In this document: one piece after another, positions 9,982 through 19,676 of the stretch
How the letters are laid out: every line of letters begins with the position of its first letter
Position numbering within the stretch: the first letter of the stretch is position 1
From: Picocystis sp. L7
Lineage: Eukaryota > Chlorophyta > Picocystophyceae > Picocystales > Picocystaceae
DNA length: 64,000 bases
Direction: 5' to 3'
Assembly (NCBI GenBank): GCA_020975725.1
Contig: QXJR01000012.1
Location: forward strand, 62,001-126,000
The notes under the pieces: model-generated
The model's input: only the letters and a program-made list of their open reading frames with translations
Told to the model about the DNA's origin: nothing
Databases searched by the model: none
Translations under genes and position numbers: made by a program

Positions 9982-12588
9982 TCATTCCGATACAAAGTTT
10001 GGATTGACTGCCAAGATCCTGGCGTCGAGAAGTTGTAATCCCCGTTCCTGAGAATCTGATGCAGGTCTGCTTCCCTCGTCCTCGTCTTCTGGAGAGGAAA
10101 TCACAATGAGTGTGCCCTCCTTCTTGATCAGATGTTGAATGATCCTTTGTGTGAGCAGGTACTCATCCGCCAAATCCCTGGAACCCATGGCTGTCTTCTG
10201 CGATATCTCATCGATATACCAACGGATCAATTCTAGCTGTTTCATCCCTGCTTGCTTCTCCCTTTCTTGACCCTCCCCTTCCATCTCTTGAAGCTTGTGA
10301 ATGAGCATGTCTCGTACCTTTTGGAACTTTTCGTACGAAACAGTGGGAGCCTTCTGTCTCTGCGAAGATTCGCCATGTTCAGCCCCCAAAGAACCAGGCA
10401 TGTCCCCGACAAGTTCTTGCTCATCCTGGTCCGCATCATGTGCTGCATCGAGAAGTTCGTACTTTTCGGGGATTTCCTCGTCGTCGAGCTCGATATCATG
10501 AGAGTCCACGCTGATGATTGAGGTCTGCAGCAATCGAGAGGCTTCCATGACGTGTTGAGGCCTCACTAGCTTTTCGCACCTCAGGCGCGCAAGTGCTTCA
10601 GACAACCGCACCATCGCTTCAAGCTGCCTGACAGTGATTCGGTAAGCGGTCTTTTGTCCCGGGGTCGCATCGCGATTCCTAAGCTTCACGTAGTTGTCGA
10701 TCACCGCCTGTTGTGCTCCTTCTGAGAACCTGGGCTTGATGCTTCTTGCGTATCGGATGTACCTCTGAAGCTGCTCTTTTGAGAATTCAGGCTCGATCGC
10801 ATCGTCTCCGTGCTGGTGGACCCCCACAATGTGCTTTGCAATGTTGTAGTCACTGACATCGTCAGGCTCGTCGATCATGATGTAAATAAGATCGAAACGC
10901 GACATGATGGCTGGAGGAAGGGCCAGGTTGTATTTGAGCGACTTGGACCGGTCGTATCGGCCTCCGGACGGATTGGCCGCGGCCAAAATGGACGTCCTAG
11001 CGTTCAGCGTTGCCTGGATTCCAGCCTTGGCAATGGAAATTGTCTGCTGTTCCATAGCTTCATGGATGGCAACCTGATCGGTGATGTCCATCTTATCGAA
11101 CTCATCGATGCAGCATATGCCATTGTCTGCCAGCATCAATGCTCCTGCTTCGATACAAAACTCGCCAGTCTCTGGCTCCTTGGCCACCGTAGCGGTCAAA
11201 CCAGCGGCACTGCTGCTTTTGCCCGATGTGTAGACGGTGCGGGGCAAGAAGCTGGCGACATACTTGAGAAATTGCGACTTGGCGCAACTGGGGTCACCTA
11301 CAATCAGCACGTTGATATCCCCTCTCAAACTGCCACCCTCGGGGGTGTCCTTGTGAACGCCACCCAGGAGCATCAATAGGACCGCTTTCTTTATTTCGAT
11401 GTGCCCATACACTGCAGGGGCAATGCTGCTGAGAAGCTGCTCGTACAGCCTTGGGTGCTCCTTCATCTGCCAGACTTCCTCCATCTCTTCCGGACTCAAG
11501 CTGATACTGTCCAGTTCGTCGTCGTTGTCTGGGCGAATGTTGGCAAGTCCCAGACGCTGGCCGGCAGGCTGCACGGCGCTGGCCAGGAACACTAGCCTGT
11601 AGTTCAAGTCCCTCACGCCAAGTGCTTTCAGACCCGTAACACCGTCACCAGCAGAAGCGGTGGATCGTGTCCCACGGGCGCCTGCGTTCCTCGCTTCCGT
11701 TCTATCTCCCGGGGTGGACAGTGCAGCCGTGTCGGGCACCGCGATCAAGGTTCCCGTGAAGACCAGCTTGTCGCCCGCCCTCGCCATCTCTACAATGTCA
11801 TTGCGCAGGACGATGTCCAAACTCCGTGGCAAACTTCCCGCAGGGATTTCGTCCGAGTTCTCCTGGATACGGAGACGCTGCCAGTCCACAAACTTGCAAT
11901 CGTGCATGACCAGGGTCCACTTGTCTCTGCAAGATGCGAAACGTCAGTACGCTGCTGATGGTGGATGGGGTTTCGTGCGAGACGAGTTTTTCGGCATTCA
12001 GTCGCACGGCGCGTACCTGTTGCCACACGCAGCGTTGGGACAAACGGTTGGTTGCGTGAACTTGAACTGCTGCTCCACATCTTTCACCTCGGAACCGCAG
12101 ATAAGGCAGGAAAACTTTCCAAGCAGCAGTTCCGGCCGCACTTCCGATGTGCGGGTGACGGTCCCACTCACGGACATCAGCTTCCCGATCTTCTCCGTCT
12201 TGAGGTCCCTGAGGTGGCACGTATCCGGCAGGTTTCTGAAGCTCATCCAGAATTCTTTTTCACCCACCTCTTCCTCGACGTAGGCTGGCATGTGGTTTCG
12301 CACGAACGCCTTGACTGCCTTCCTCAGGAAGGGTTCGAAGCGGTAGTAATCGCTGCGGATGACGTCTGTGGCCAGCAGGTGATCGTAGGACATGACATGT
12401 TCAAAGTCCACGTTCAGGGTGGTCTTGTCCGCACTACGCAATTCGTTGAGCTGCTCCACGTAAGGATGGATGGGTGTTTCCACCTGGCTGCTGCTGTCGG
12501 TTGTGGGTCGACTCACCTGGAAGTTCTCCAGGAAGGACAAGAAGTGCTCCTGCGCCAGCTCCCCCGCGGGATCCGGTCCAAACGTCAT
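9982..12588 (-). CDS. MCM6: DNA replication licensing helicase subunit MCM6
   Basis: A subunit of the MCM2-7 replicative helicase in the nucleus. Two exons, 12588-12017 and 11926-9982. The 90-bp intron (11927-12016) has donor GTACGC and acceptor CATCTTGCAG, and the join reads GNR|DKWTL, exactly inside the MCM zinc-finger/OB region. The protein is 838 residues, normal for MCM6. The four zinc Cys are in CLICGSEV and CPNAAC. The AAA+ core has Walker A GDPSCAKS near 401, Walker B CIDEFDKMD near 463 and arginine finger SRFDL. The stretches IPAGSLPRSLD and GLKALGVRDL are MCM6-specific rather than MCM2-5/7. An internal Ser/Thr/Arg-rich loop of about 30 residues follows VPDT. The start MTFGPDPAGEL was chosen because upstream codons are not protein-like. 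Confidence 0.95.
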
Positions 12589-13689
12589 CTTCCAAGGCGA
12601 CGGGATCCCTCCTTTGCCTCGGTCTCGATGCGCGACGCGTGCGCCTTCGCCGCGCGCTTCGCCTGGGTCGCGTCGAAGCCGCCGGATCTGGCGGGAACGA
12701 GGGACGGGAATTTGGCGCGAAGGGTTGTTTTTTTGGCGGGTAGGTCCCGGGTCGTTCCCCTTCCACCCCCCCCTTGCAAGGTTTCCCGCCCTTTTTTCCC
12801 GTGTGGAGGGGATCGAGGGAAGTGGGCGGCGAACCTGCACGACCTTTGGACGGAGAGGAGGCGGTGTGGACGCGCATGTACCGCGCAAGGTAGCGAATCA
12901 CGAGCGTACACCGCGTCCACAGATGGACGAGCAACGAAGCGGTTCGGCGTGGGAGCGATCGGCGGGTCTCGCTCCACCTGCCGTGCCTCGGAGAAGCCGA
13001 ACGGAACTCCAAGGATCCGTGGAATGGAGGAACGTGGAGGGCTGCATCGTTCCAGCAGCAGTTCTCGGGCGGCCGAAGGTCCGTGGGATCCCCATCGGTC
13101 GACGTCTCGCATGCGTGGAGGTTCGTGGACCGGTCGGGTCCGACCTTTCGGTCCCCCCCCCAACGGAACCACGTGGTCGTTCCTTGCTTGTCGTGGTTCG
13201 TTCCCCTCCCCTCCCCTCAACCCAACTCTTCCCTTTCTTCGTTCGTTCGCGCGGTGGGTTTCGATCGATGGATCGGTGTGGTTTCGACGAGCGCGGTCCG
13301 CACGTCCGTTCCTTTCGACAAGGGAGCGCTTCCGTTTCCCAAGAGAAGGGAAAGGGGGGCATACGAGGACGGATCTTCTCCCCCCTCCCTCCCGGATCCC
13401 GTACCCCCCTTTTCCTCCCCTCCTTCCCTCGCCCCGTCGAGGCGCCCCTCCCCCCTCCCTCGTCCTCTGCGGTTCCCACCGCCCCAACGGGGACCCTTTT
13501 TCCCGCCCGTTCCATCCCGGTTTCTCCCCTCCCCTCCCCCTTCCGACCGGGTGAAACCGCCCCCCCTTCCTCGTCCGTCCGTGGTGTCCCCCAGGGAGAA
13601 CCCCCCTTTCCATTCGTGCTTGGAGGGAGCAGCAGTGGCGCACACGTGCACGTGGGAACCTCGGCGTCCTCGGAGCGAAAAAAAGAAGC
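12589..13689. promoter_or_regulatory. Divergent promoter region between MCM6 and cysteine synthase
   Basis: A 1.1-kb gene-free stretch between outward-facing genes. The plus strand from about 13190 to 13620 is extremely C/T-rich (runs such as CCCCTCCC) and contains AAAGGGGGGCAT at 13351-13362, one of the recurring G-run words in this window. Long open frames across it are a by-product of the skewed composition. Confidence 0.6.
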
Positions 13690-14763
13690 ATGCGTGCCTC
13701 TCTGGCTCCGAAACGCGCCTCCCTGGCGAAGAGCACGACGAGAAGGTCCAGGAACGGGAACACAGGCGTGCGCTGCGAAGCCGTGTCCCGCGCCACGAAG
13801 CCCATGAAGGTCGCCGGAGACGTCACCGAGCTCATCGGGAAGACGCCGATGGTGTTCCTCAACAAGGTGTGCGAAGGATGCGGAGCCCAAGTGGCCGCCA
13901 AGCTGGAAAGCATGGAACCTTGCAATTCCGTCAAAGATCGCATCGGGAAGAGCATGATCGAAAATGCAGAAAAGGAAGGTAGGATCGCACCCGGACGTAC
14001 GACCCTCGTGGAACCCACCTCCGGAAACACGGGGATCGGACTCGCCTTCATCGCAGCCGCAAAAGGGTACAAGCTCGTGCTCACCATGCCTGCTTCCATG
14101 TCCATGGAAAGAAGGGTGCTGCTGCGGGCCTTCGGAGCCGAGCTGGTGCTCACCGATCCCGCCAAGGGGATGAAGGGAGCGGTGGACAAGGCCGAGCAAA
14201 TCGCGGCCACCATCCCCGATTCCTTCGTCCTGCAGCAGTTTGAGAATCCAGCCAATCCGAAAATCCACTTCGAGACCACCGGACCTGAAATCTGGGAGGA
14301 CACGGCCGGACAAGTGGACATCCTCATCAGCGGCGTGGGAACCGGGGGTACCATCACCGGTTGCGGAAGCTACCTCAAGTCGCAAAACCCTAACATCAAG
14401 GTGATTGCTGTGGAACCGACCGAATCCCCGGTTCTGTCCGGTGGAAAGCCCGGACCTCACAAAATCCAGGGTATTGGGGCAGGCTTCATCCCTGGAATCT
14501 TGGATACCAATGTGATCGACGAAGTCATTCAGGTCAGCAGCCCCGACGCCATCTCCATGGCCAAAGATCTGGCACAGAAGGAGGGGCTTCTAGTTGGCAT
14601 CTCCTCAGGCGCAGCGGTCATTGCTGCCAAGGAGGTGGCGAATAGGCCAGAAAACAAGGGCAAGCTGATCACCCTCATTATCCCCAGCTTCGGCGAACGC
14701 TACTTATCGAGCGCACTTTTCTCCGACATTCGCGAGGAAGCTGAGAATATGACTTTTGAGTAA
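13690..14763 (+). CDS. Cysteine synthase / O-acetylserine(thiol)lyase, plastid type
   Basis: The PLP enzyme that makes cysteine from O-acetylserine and sulfide, the last step of sulfate assimilation. It is 357 residues. The first 35 residues ([20 protein letters not shown]...) are basic and rich in Ser/Thr/Ala with no acids, as in plastid transit peptides. The mature part starts near [14 protein letters not shown]. The PLP Lys is in NSVKDRIG (K82), the substrate loop is TSGNTG (110-115), the phosphate-binding loop is GVGTGGT (215-221) and SSGAA lies near the C-terminus. The sequence is closest in feel to plant enzymes ([10 protein letters not shown]). TGTAA occurs at 14811-14815, 48 bases after the stop. 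The gene is intronless. Confidence 0.95.
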   Translation: MRASLAPKRASLAKSTTRRSRNGNTGVRCEAVSRATKPMKVAGDVTELIGKTPMVFLNKVCEGCGAQVAAKLESMEPCNSVKDRIGKSMIENAEKEGRIAPGRTTLVEPTSGNTGIGLAFIAAAKGYKLVLTMPASMSMERRVLLRAFGAELVLTDPAKGMKGAVDKAEQIAATIPDSFVLQQFENPANPKIHFETTGPEIWEDTAGQVDILISGVGTGGTITGCGSYLKSQNPNIKVIAVEPTESPVLSGGKPGPHKIQGIGAGFIPGILDTNVIDEVIQVSSPDAISMAKDLAQKEGLLVGISSGAAVIAAKEVANRPENKGKLITLIIPSFGERYLSSALFSDIREEAENMTFE

Positions 14764-15203
14764 GCGAGCAGCCATCTTCGTGTGCATGTTAGAGATGCGC
14801 AACCGCTAGTTGTAACTTGAAAGGAAGTCGCACGTGGCGGGATGGGTATTTTGCACAGTTGGCGTTGGATCTAGCTGTGCAACGTGAGTGAAATGAATCT
14901 AATCTAGTGCCTTTGTATTGCACGTTTCTCGACAAACCATCCAGTCATCAGGGAGCTGGAAAAAACCGCAAACGATGGGATCTACTGTCGTTGCAACGGA
15001 TGAAGTCGTGGAACCCCTTTCGGTGGAAGCGGATGTTGTCGATGTACTTTCGTGTCGCCTGACCAATTGACGCGGACGACGCGCAAGTTCAAACCGAAGA
15101 AGTTTAGCATGTGCCTACATCCAAGGGACACTCCATTTACGTCGTGCTTGTTCGCTATGGGTGTCAAAAACCTGCGCAACTCCAGTTCTGGTAGGTGAGG
15201 GCT
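14764..15203. other. Convergent 3' flanks
   Basis: This stretch lies between the ends of cysteine synthase (plus) and the second IMPase (minus). No gene is seen. It holds one isolated CGTTGCAACG palindrome at 14989-14998, the same word that occurs in pairs near 34.3, 36.4 and 38.3 kb. Confidence 0.5.
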
Positions 15204-16049
15204 TCAAACACCAGCTCTGGCCTGTGGTTCCGTGGGACAGGTGGGACATTGTCCGATGGTCTGGGCGATGGCGTCGCCCACCTTTCCATTGGACGCAAGC
15301 ACGCGCCTGGCAAAGAGGTCGAAGGGTCCACCTGCAGGGTCCTGCATCTTCCCTCCTGCTTCCTCCAGCACCAATCCTGCAGCAGCGACGTCCCACGGTC
15401 CGCCGAAGCCGATCTCGAAGAATGCGTCCAGCCTTCCCATGGCCACACCGCACATGTTCAACGCGCACGATCCGCAACACCTCAGTCCTCTCACGTTCTG
15501 GGTAAGCATCCTCAGCCTTTGGTAGATTGCATCCATGGTTTCTGCGTCCCTGGCAACACCCACTTCGGTGGCCAGGATGGCTTTGCCGAGATCCGTCTCT
15601 TCCGACACGTGGATGGGCTTTCCATTCAATGCTGCACCTCTTCCCCGCACCGCCACGAAGCATTCTTCGAGGACGGGGTTGTAGACCACACCGACGACGA
15701 CTCTTCGTTCCACGGCAAGCGCAACGCACACGCACACGAAGGGAAAGCGATGCACGAAGTTGGTGGTTCCGTCCAGTGGATCGCAGATCCACGTGGGTGC
15801 GTCGGTGAGCTGGTGCACGAATCCTTGCGCGCTGCTCTCCTCTTCGCCGATGAACTGGTGCGTGGGATACGCCTCCTTCACGGTCTCCTGCACGAGCTTC
15901 TCGCACGTGCGATCGGTCTCTGTCACGAGGTCGACCGACGTGCTCTTGGCGTCCCAGCTCCCACGTGGCGCTTCGAACGCGTCCCGCAGCGCCACACCGG
16001 CTCGCCTGGCCGCCTTTTCGGCCACCTCCCTGGCTTGGTCCAGGTCCAT
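15204..16049 (-). CDS. Inositol-1-monophosphatase
   Basis: A second IMPase, closer to the canonical inositol monophosphatase (animal IMPA1, plant VTC4) than the one at 3772-4743. From the ATG at 16049 (MDLDQAREVAEKAARRAG) it is 281 residues, very close to IMPA1 at 277. Motifs: DLVTETD near 40-46, GEEE at 68-71, ICDPLDGTTNFVH near 88-100, and PWDVAAAGLVLEEAGG near 218-233, so all metal ligands are there. The frame continues upstream to Met codons at 16142 and 16163 (MRILGDTQVSVAYHVLRRTR...), which would add a basic mitochondrial-like leader. The reaction is the last step of inositol synthesis and of inositol phosphate recycling. Confidence 0.92.
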   Translation of the reverse strand: MDLDQAREVAEKAARRAGVALRDAFEAPRGSWDAKSTSVDLVTETDRTCEKLVQETVKEAYPTHQFIGEEESSAQGFVHQLTDAPTWICDPLDGTTNFVHRFPFVCVCVALAVERRVVVGVVYNPVLEECFVAVRGRGAALNGKPIHVSEETDLGKAILATEVGVARDAETMDAIYQRLRMLTQNVRGLRCCGSCALNMCGVAMGRLDAFFEIGFGGPWDVAAAGLVLEEAGGKMQDPAGGPFDLFARRVLASNGKVGDAIAQTIGQCPTCPTEPQARAGV

Positions 16050-16798
16050 GGACCTTCGCACGTGCCTTGCGGATGCGCCAACACGCGTGCGACGCAGCAC
16101 GTGGTAGGCGACGGACACCTGGGTGTCTCCAAGGATTCTCATCCAGATTCCATCCACATGCATGGACAACACCTTTCCTCCCCTCTTCTTCTCCAGGGCA
16201 AGGTGAGGCGAAGGTGGATTGGAAAGACAGAAAAGACGCACGAACGACGGAGGCAAAAGGGGCTGCGCTTGAGATCCGATCCATCCAGGTGTTCATGTCC
16301 ACGGCTTGCGTACTCGCGCAGTTCCCCATTGGTTGGGAAAGAGAGAGAAGGAATGGCGATGCTTTGCGAGTGCGTGCACCTCCCCATCTTCGCTCCCTCC
16401 ATCCTTCACGATGCCCTCCTGGATCCTGTTGCACCCCAAAAGGGTGCAGTGAAAATTCTTGCACGCATCCTATGGTGCCATGAAGAAGGGACAAGGAGGG
16501 AGACTTTAGCTTTCCGTTCACCACAAATCACACCCAACGGTCGGTGCTTCCATGGACCGCAACAATTGTTCATTGGTCGCAAAAGGGGTGTGTTTTGCAG
16601 ACAAGCAACCGGGAGGAGGAAGGAGCCCCGTGAGCTCTCGTGAACACGAAGGTAGGTAGCGCAAAACATGCCTCCTGCACCCGGAAAAGTATGGTGGATC
16701 TAGGTGTGCGAAGCGGAAAGGTTCGTGCACGTCAAAATCTTATTGTTCTTGCTTCATTAGCACGTGCGCCGACATCCAAGTTTCGGGCCAAGAATACT
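16050..16798. other. Intergenic stretch
   Basis: Upstream region of the second IMPase, possibly encoding its leader from 16163. Beyond about 16260 no protein-like frame is seen on either strand. Confidence 0.4.
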
Positions 16799-17345
16799 TC
16801 AAGCAGGCTTCGGAATCAAGGAGGACCAATACGTTGATGCGGCGTTGTCACCATGATAGAGGTCCGTGCAATTCTTGCCTACGCATTTGAAAAATAAGAA
16901 GTTGCCAGACATGCCGTGTTCCCCTCCCCACACAATGGGACCATCACTTGGAGACAATCCGAGAATGTAAATTGCACGCCCGGCCATTCTTTTATCTTGC
17001 TCGTGCATCAAGGCCGGACGGGAAGGTAAGCTCGGAAATCGCGAAACGAAACCCTTTCATCGCGTTCGTTCTCCACGGCGACCATGAAAAGGTCATACGT
17101 TGTTTCATCGCAGCGGAATGTGCCGTTTCGGATCCGATCGAGAAAGAGGCCAACTTCTTCAAGGCCATGAAATGCTCTGGCGTGGATCGACTTCTGCACG
17201 AAAGCCCAGGAGGCACTCCCCAATCTACTTTTACTTGTTCATTTAAATGACGGGAAGGAGCCTCCGACGGACCATGCACGCGAGTCCGGGAGCCGTCCAG
17301 GACGCAAGGGCAAGCCGGGTCCATCTCATCCTCCATGCGATGCAT
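16799..17345 (-). CDS. Possible small spliced gene, unknown product
   Basis: Protein-like segments occur on the minus strand in two frames. One runs KSIHARAFHGLEEVGLFLD then FRCDETTYDLFMVAVENER to a stop at 17008. The other runs RAIYILGLSPSDGPIVWGG then SGNFLFFKCVGKNCTDLYHG to a stop at 16799. A short upstream intron (donor GTAAAA, acceptor CTTTCGTGCAG just before KSIHARAF) joins the first segment in frame to MHRMEDEMDP. A second intron with donor GTATGA would join to the downstream segment. I could not settle the exact exons and recognise no family. Confidence 0.35.
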
Positions 17346-17733
17346 GTGCAGAAGAGCGATCGTTCCCTGCTTCCACCATCGGGCTTGACATATTCCAAAC
17401 AACGGTCATGATCATGATGTTGAGGTTGCGCCGAGTGGCTGTCTCTCGTCCTCGTGGTCGACTGGAATTGCTAAATCAATCCCTTGCTTCGGAGCAAACG
17501 GGCCGATGCTCGCGACACGGGACGTGTTTCTGGGGCGGATGGATGCGCATTCCCAGACGGATCTGCATGGCTGGCGCATTCACGCGAGGCGTCGACGACG
17601 CCGGTTGGAGCGAACCTCGTCGGCGTGCGAAGTTTGCGCGGGAACGAGGGACCAAGCGTGACCACCCCGAGGTTGGATGTCGATTACAGAGCGGTCCTGT
17701 TCCTACACCACGTCCAACGTGCAGGGAGGAATC

Positions 17734-18470
17734 TCATGCCTTGGTGGCGGCGGTTTTCCCCTGCTGCAGCTTGAGCACCTTCTTCACGATCTTCTGCTCT
17801 TCGACGAGGAACGCACGGATGATGCGTTCGCGCACCACCTTGTGGGACAGGGTTCCGCCGTAGGCGCGGTTGACCGTCTTGTTCTTCTTGGACAATCTCT
17901 TGTTGCTATATTCCGTGGGCCTCAAGTGCGGGATCTACGCGTCCGAGTCGTGCAGAGCGTGCGTGCAAGCGTTCGGATCCACTGCGTCAGTTCCTTCGTT
18001 CCCGAAGCCTTGCCTTCGGGTTTCCCGTCCGCGTGAGTTTCGTTCTTTTTCGACGGACGCACCCCGTGCAGCGAGACTCCCGTCTGCGCGCATTTGGGTC
18101 CATTGGCTTTCTTCTTGAGGTATTGAACCTTGAGCACGCCACCTGCGTCGTGCAGGTCCGCGTCGTTTCGTCGTCGTCGTGGGACCCTGTTGGGTCAGTC
18201 CGTGTTTTTTCCTTCCATCCGTGCGTTCCACTTCCGTCCTTGCATCGATCCTCGGCCGAGCACGCGCGCGCGCACGCCTGCGTTCGTTCGTTTCTTTCCC
18301 TCCAACCCTGGCGGCGCGTTTCCCTTCCCCTTCCCGTCCGTCCCACGGTCCTTCCATTCCGTTTTTCTCCCTTGGCGTTGCATCCACCCACCTGGTGTCT
18401 TGACCTTTCGGATCTTGTTGGACCGCGTGGCGTAGCTGTGCCTGCGTCGGAGCGTCACGCGTTGCGCCAT
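17734..18470 (-). CDS. RPL34: 60S ribosomal protein eL34
   Basis: A component of the cytosolic large ribosomal subunit. Three exons, 18470-18392, 18142-18063 and 17934-17734, code for 119 residues, the same length as the plant protein. The exons read [19 protein letters not shown]...KTP, then [11 protein letters not shown]...TGVSLHG, then [14 protein letters not shown]...[20 protein letters not shown]. Phases agree. Intron 1 is 249 bp (donor GTGGGT, acceptor GACGCAG) and intron 2 is 128 bp (donor GTGCGT, acceptor ACGCGTAG). [10 protein letters not shown] and NRAYGG are typical of plant eL34. TGTAA lies downstream at 17684-17688 on the minus strand. A 228-bp gap separates its start from the divergent LSM11-like gene. 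Confidence 0.95.
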
Positions 18471-18698
18471 CGCCTCGCCCACAAGAAGCCCGTGCTCTGC
18501 TCCCTGCTCACCCCTCGGGCGCCGCCAGGACGGTTACATCGTACGTAAACACCGAAGAAAGGGGGGTGGATCTGAGACGCCTCTGCCTCGGGGGAGGGGG
18601 GAGGGTTGAGGGAGGGAAGGGGGGAGGGTGGGATTTGAGACGACGGGGTGGGACCGGGGAGATCCAGGGGAGGGAGGGAGGGAGAGGGAGGAGAAGGC
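18471..18698. promoter_or_regulatory. Short divergent promoter, eL34 / LSM11-like
   Basis: There are 228 bp between the two outward-facing start codons, so both promoters must lie here or overlap. The plus strand is G-rich (GGGGGAGGGG runs at 18590-18690). Confidence 0.55.
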
Positions 18699-19187
18699 AT
18701 GGCGGAACCGGCCATGGCCACGGTGGTGGAGGCGAGGAGGAACGAATCCAAGGACGAGGCCCAGGCGAGGAAGAGGAACGAACAGAGGCACAGGACCAGT
18801 GCCGTGGCTTCGAGGGGACTGCGCGTCCCACGCGTGCCTCTGGTGGAACAGGTGGCGTCGCGTGCCACGTGCGAAGGTCCCTTCTCGGTCCTCCACGCCT
18901 GTCGCGCGTCCCAGTCGCGGGTGAGGGTGATGACCCGACACGGGAAGGGCGTACGTGGCGTGTGCACGGGGGTGGTGGTGGCCTTCGACAAACACCTCAA
19001 CCTGCTGCTCCGAGACGTCGAAGAGGACTACACCGTGCGAATCCGAAGCAAGGACGACGGACAAGCCCGTCCCAGGTTGGAACACCGTAGACGCACGCTG
19101 GTGCAGGCCATGCTCTTCGGACACGCGGTCGTTTCGGTGTCGGTCCCCACCACGACGTCGGAAGGGACGAGGGAGGATCGCACGTGA
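18699..19187 (+). CDS. LSM11-like Sm-fold RNA-binding protein
   Basis: 162 residues from the ATG at 18699. The Sm1 motif is SRVRVMTRHGKGVRGVCTG followed by VVVAFDKHLNLLLRDVEEDY, which matches LSM11, a subunit of the U7 snRNP that processes histone mRNA in animals, much better than SmD2 or other Lsm proteins. A variable linker of about 20 residues follows, then an Sm2-like strand (MLFGHAVVSVSV). This split arrangement is typical of LSM11. The N-terminal 50 residues are charged and of low complexity. The family match is by eye; whether it works with a U7-like RNA in this organism is unknown. No intron is needed. Confidence 0.75.
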   Translation: MAEPAMATVVEARRNESKDEAQARKRNEQRHRTSAVASRGLRVPRVPLVEQVASRATCEGPFSVLHACRASQSRVRVMTRHGKGVRGVCTGVVVAFDKHLNLLLRDVEEDYTVRIRSKDDGQARPRLEHRRRTLVQAMLFGHAVVSVSVPTTTSEGTREDRT

Positions 19188-19431
19188 CACGCAGGACGCG
19201 TCCGGTCGTGATCGCCGTCGCATCCGTTCCGTCCCCACGTCCCGACGTGGCTCCATGCCGTCGGTACGGTGCGCGTGTCGCACGATCGCGTCCGCCTGGA
19301 CGTTCGTTGGGCAGGTCGTCGGCCATGCCGTCTCTGTCGAAGGACGTGTCGATGGTGGGATGGCCTCTTCCCTGTTTCCCCTCCCTCCTCCTCCTTCGAT
19401 GGATGGTTCCCTTTCGAAAGGGAGGTGGGTT

Positions 19432-19457
19432 CGGGTTCGATCCCGGGATCGAACCCG
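19432..19457. repeat. 26-bp perfect palindrome upstream of importin-like gene
   Basis: The 13-base left arm starts CGGGTTCGA and the right arm is its exact reverse complement, meeting at CCC|GGG. It lies about 220 bases before the proposed start of the importin-like gene, beside CTTTCGAAAG (19411-19420). GGGTTCGA also occurs upstream of several other genes here, so a protein-binding site is likely. Confidence 0.8.
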
Positions 19458-19676
19458 TGTTTCGATGGGGGAAGGGAAGGGTTCGTGACCCATCCCCTCC
19501 CAACCACTCACCGGTCCGGTTTTCGGACCGTCCGAGATCGACCGGGGAGAGGGAAGCAACGGTGCGCACGTGACACGCACAGGCGACACGTGTTCGGATC
19601 CACGTGGGAGGGAGGGCGCCCCCCGGATCCGAAGGAAGGGACACGTGGACGGTGGGGATCGATCCGGGGCGATCGG

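Noticed and set aside
12585-14357. A 590-codon minus-strand frame opposite cysteine synthase and its promoter
   Set aside because: It is antisense to an intact, well-conserved enzyme and passes through a C/T-tract; its product is Arg/Pro/Gly-rich with no domain. The frame is open only because stops are rare in such sequence.
15195-16643. A 482-codon plus-strand frame over the second inositol monophosphatase
   Set aside because: Antisense shadow; no recognisable protein features.
19425-19460. GGTTCGATCCC as part of a tRNA
   Set aside because: It belongs to a 26-bp palindrome and has no cloverleaf around it.
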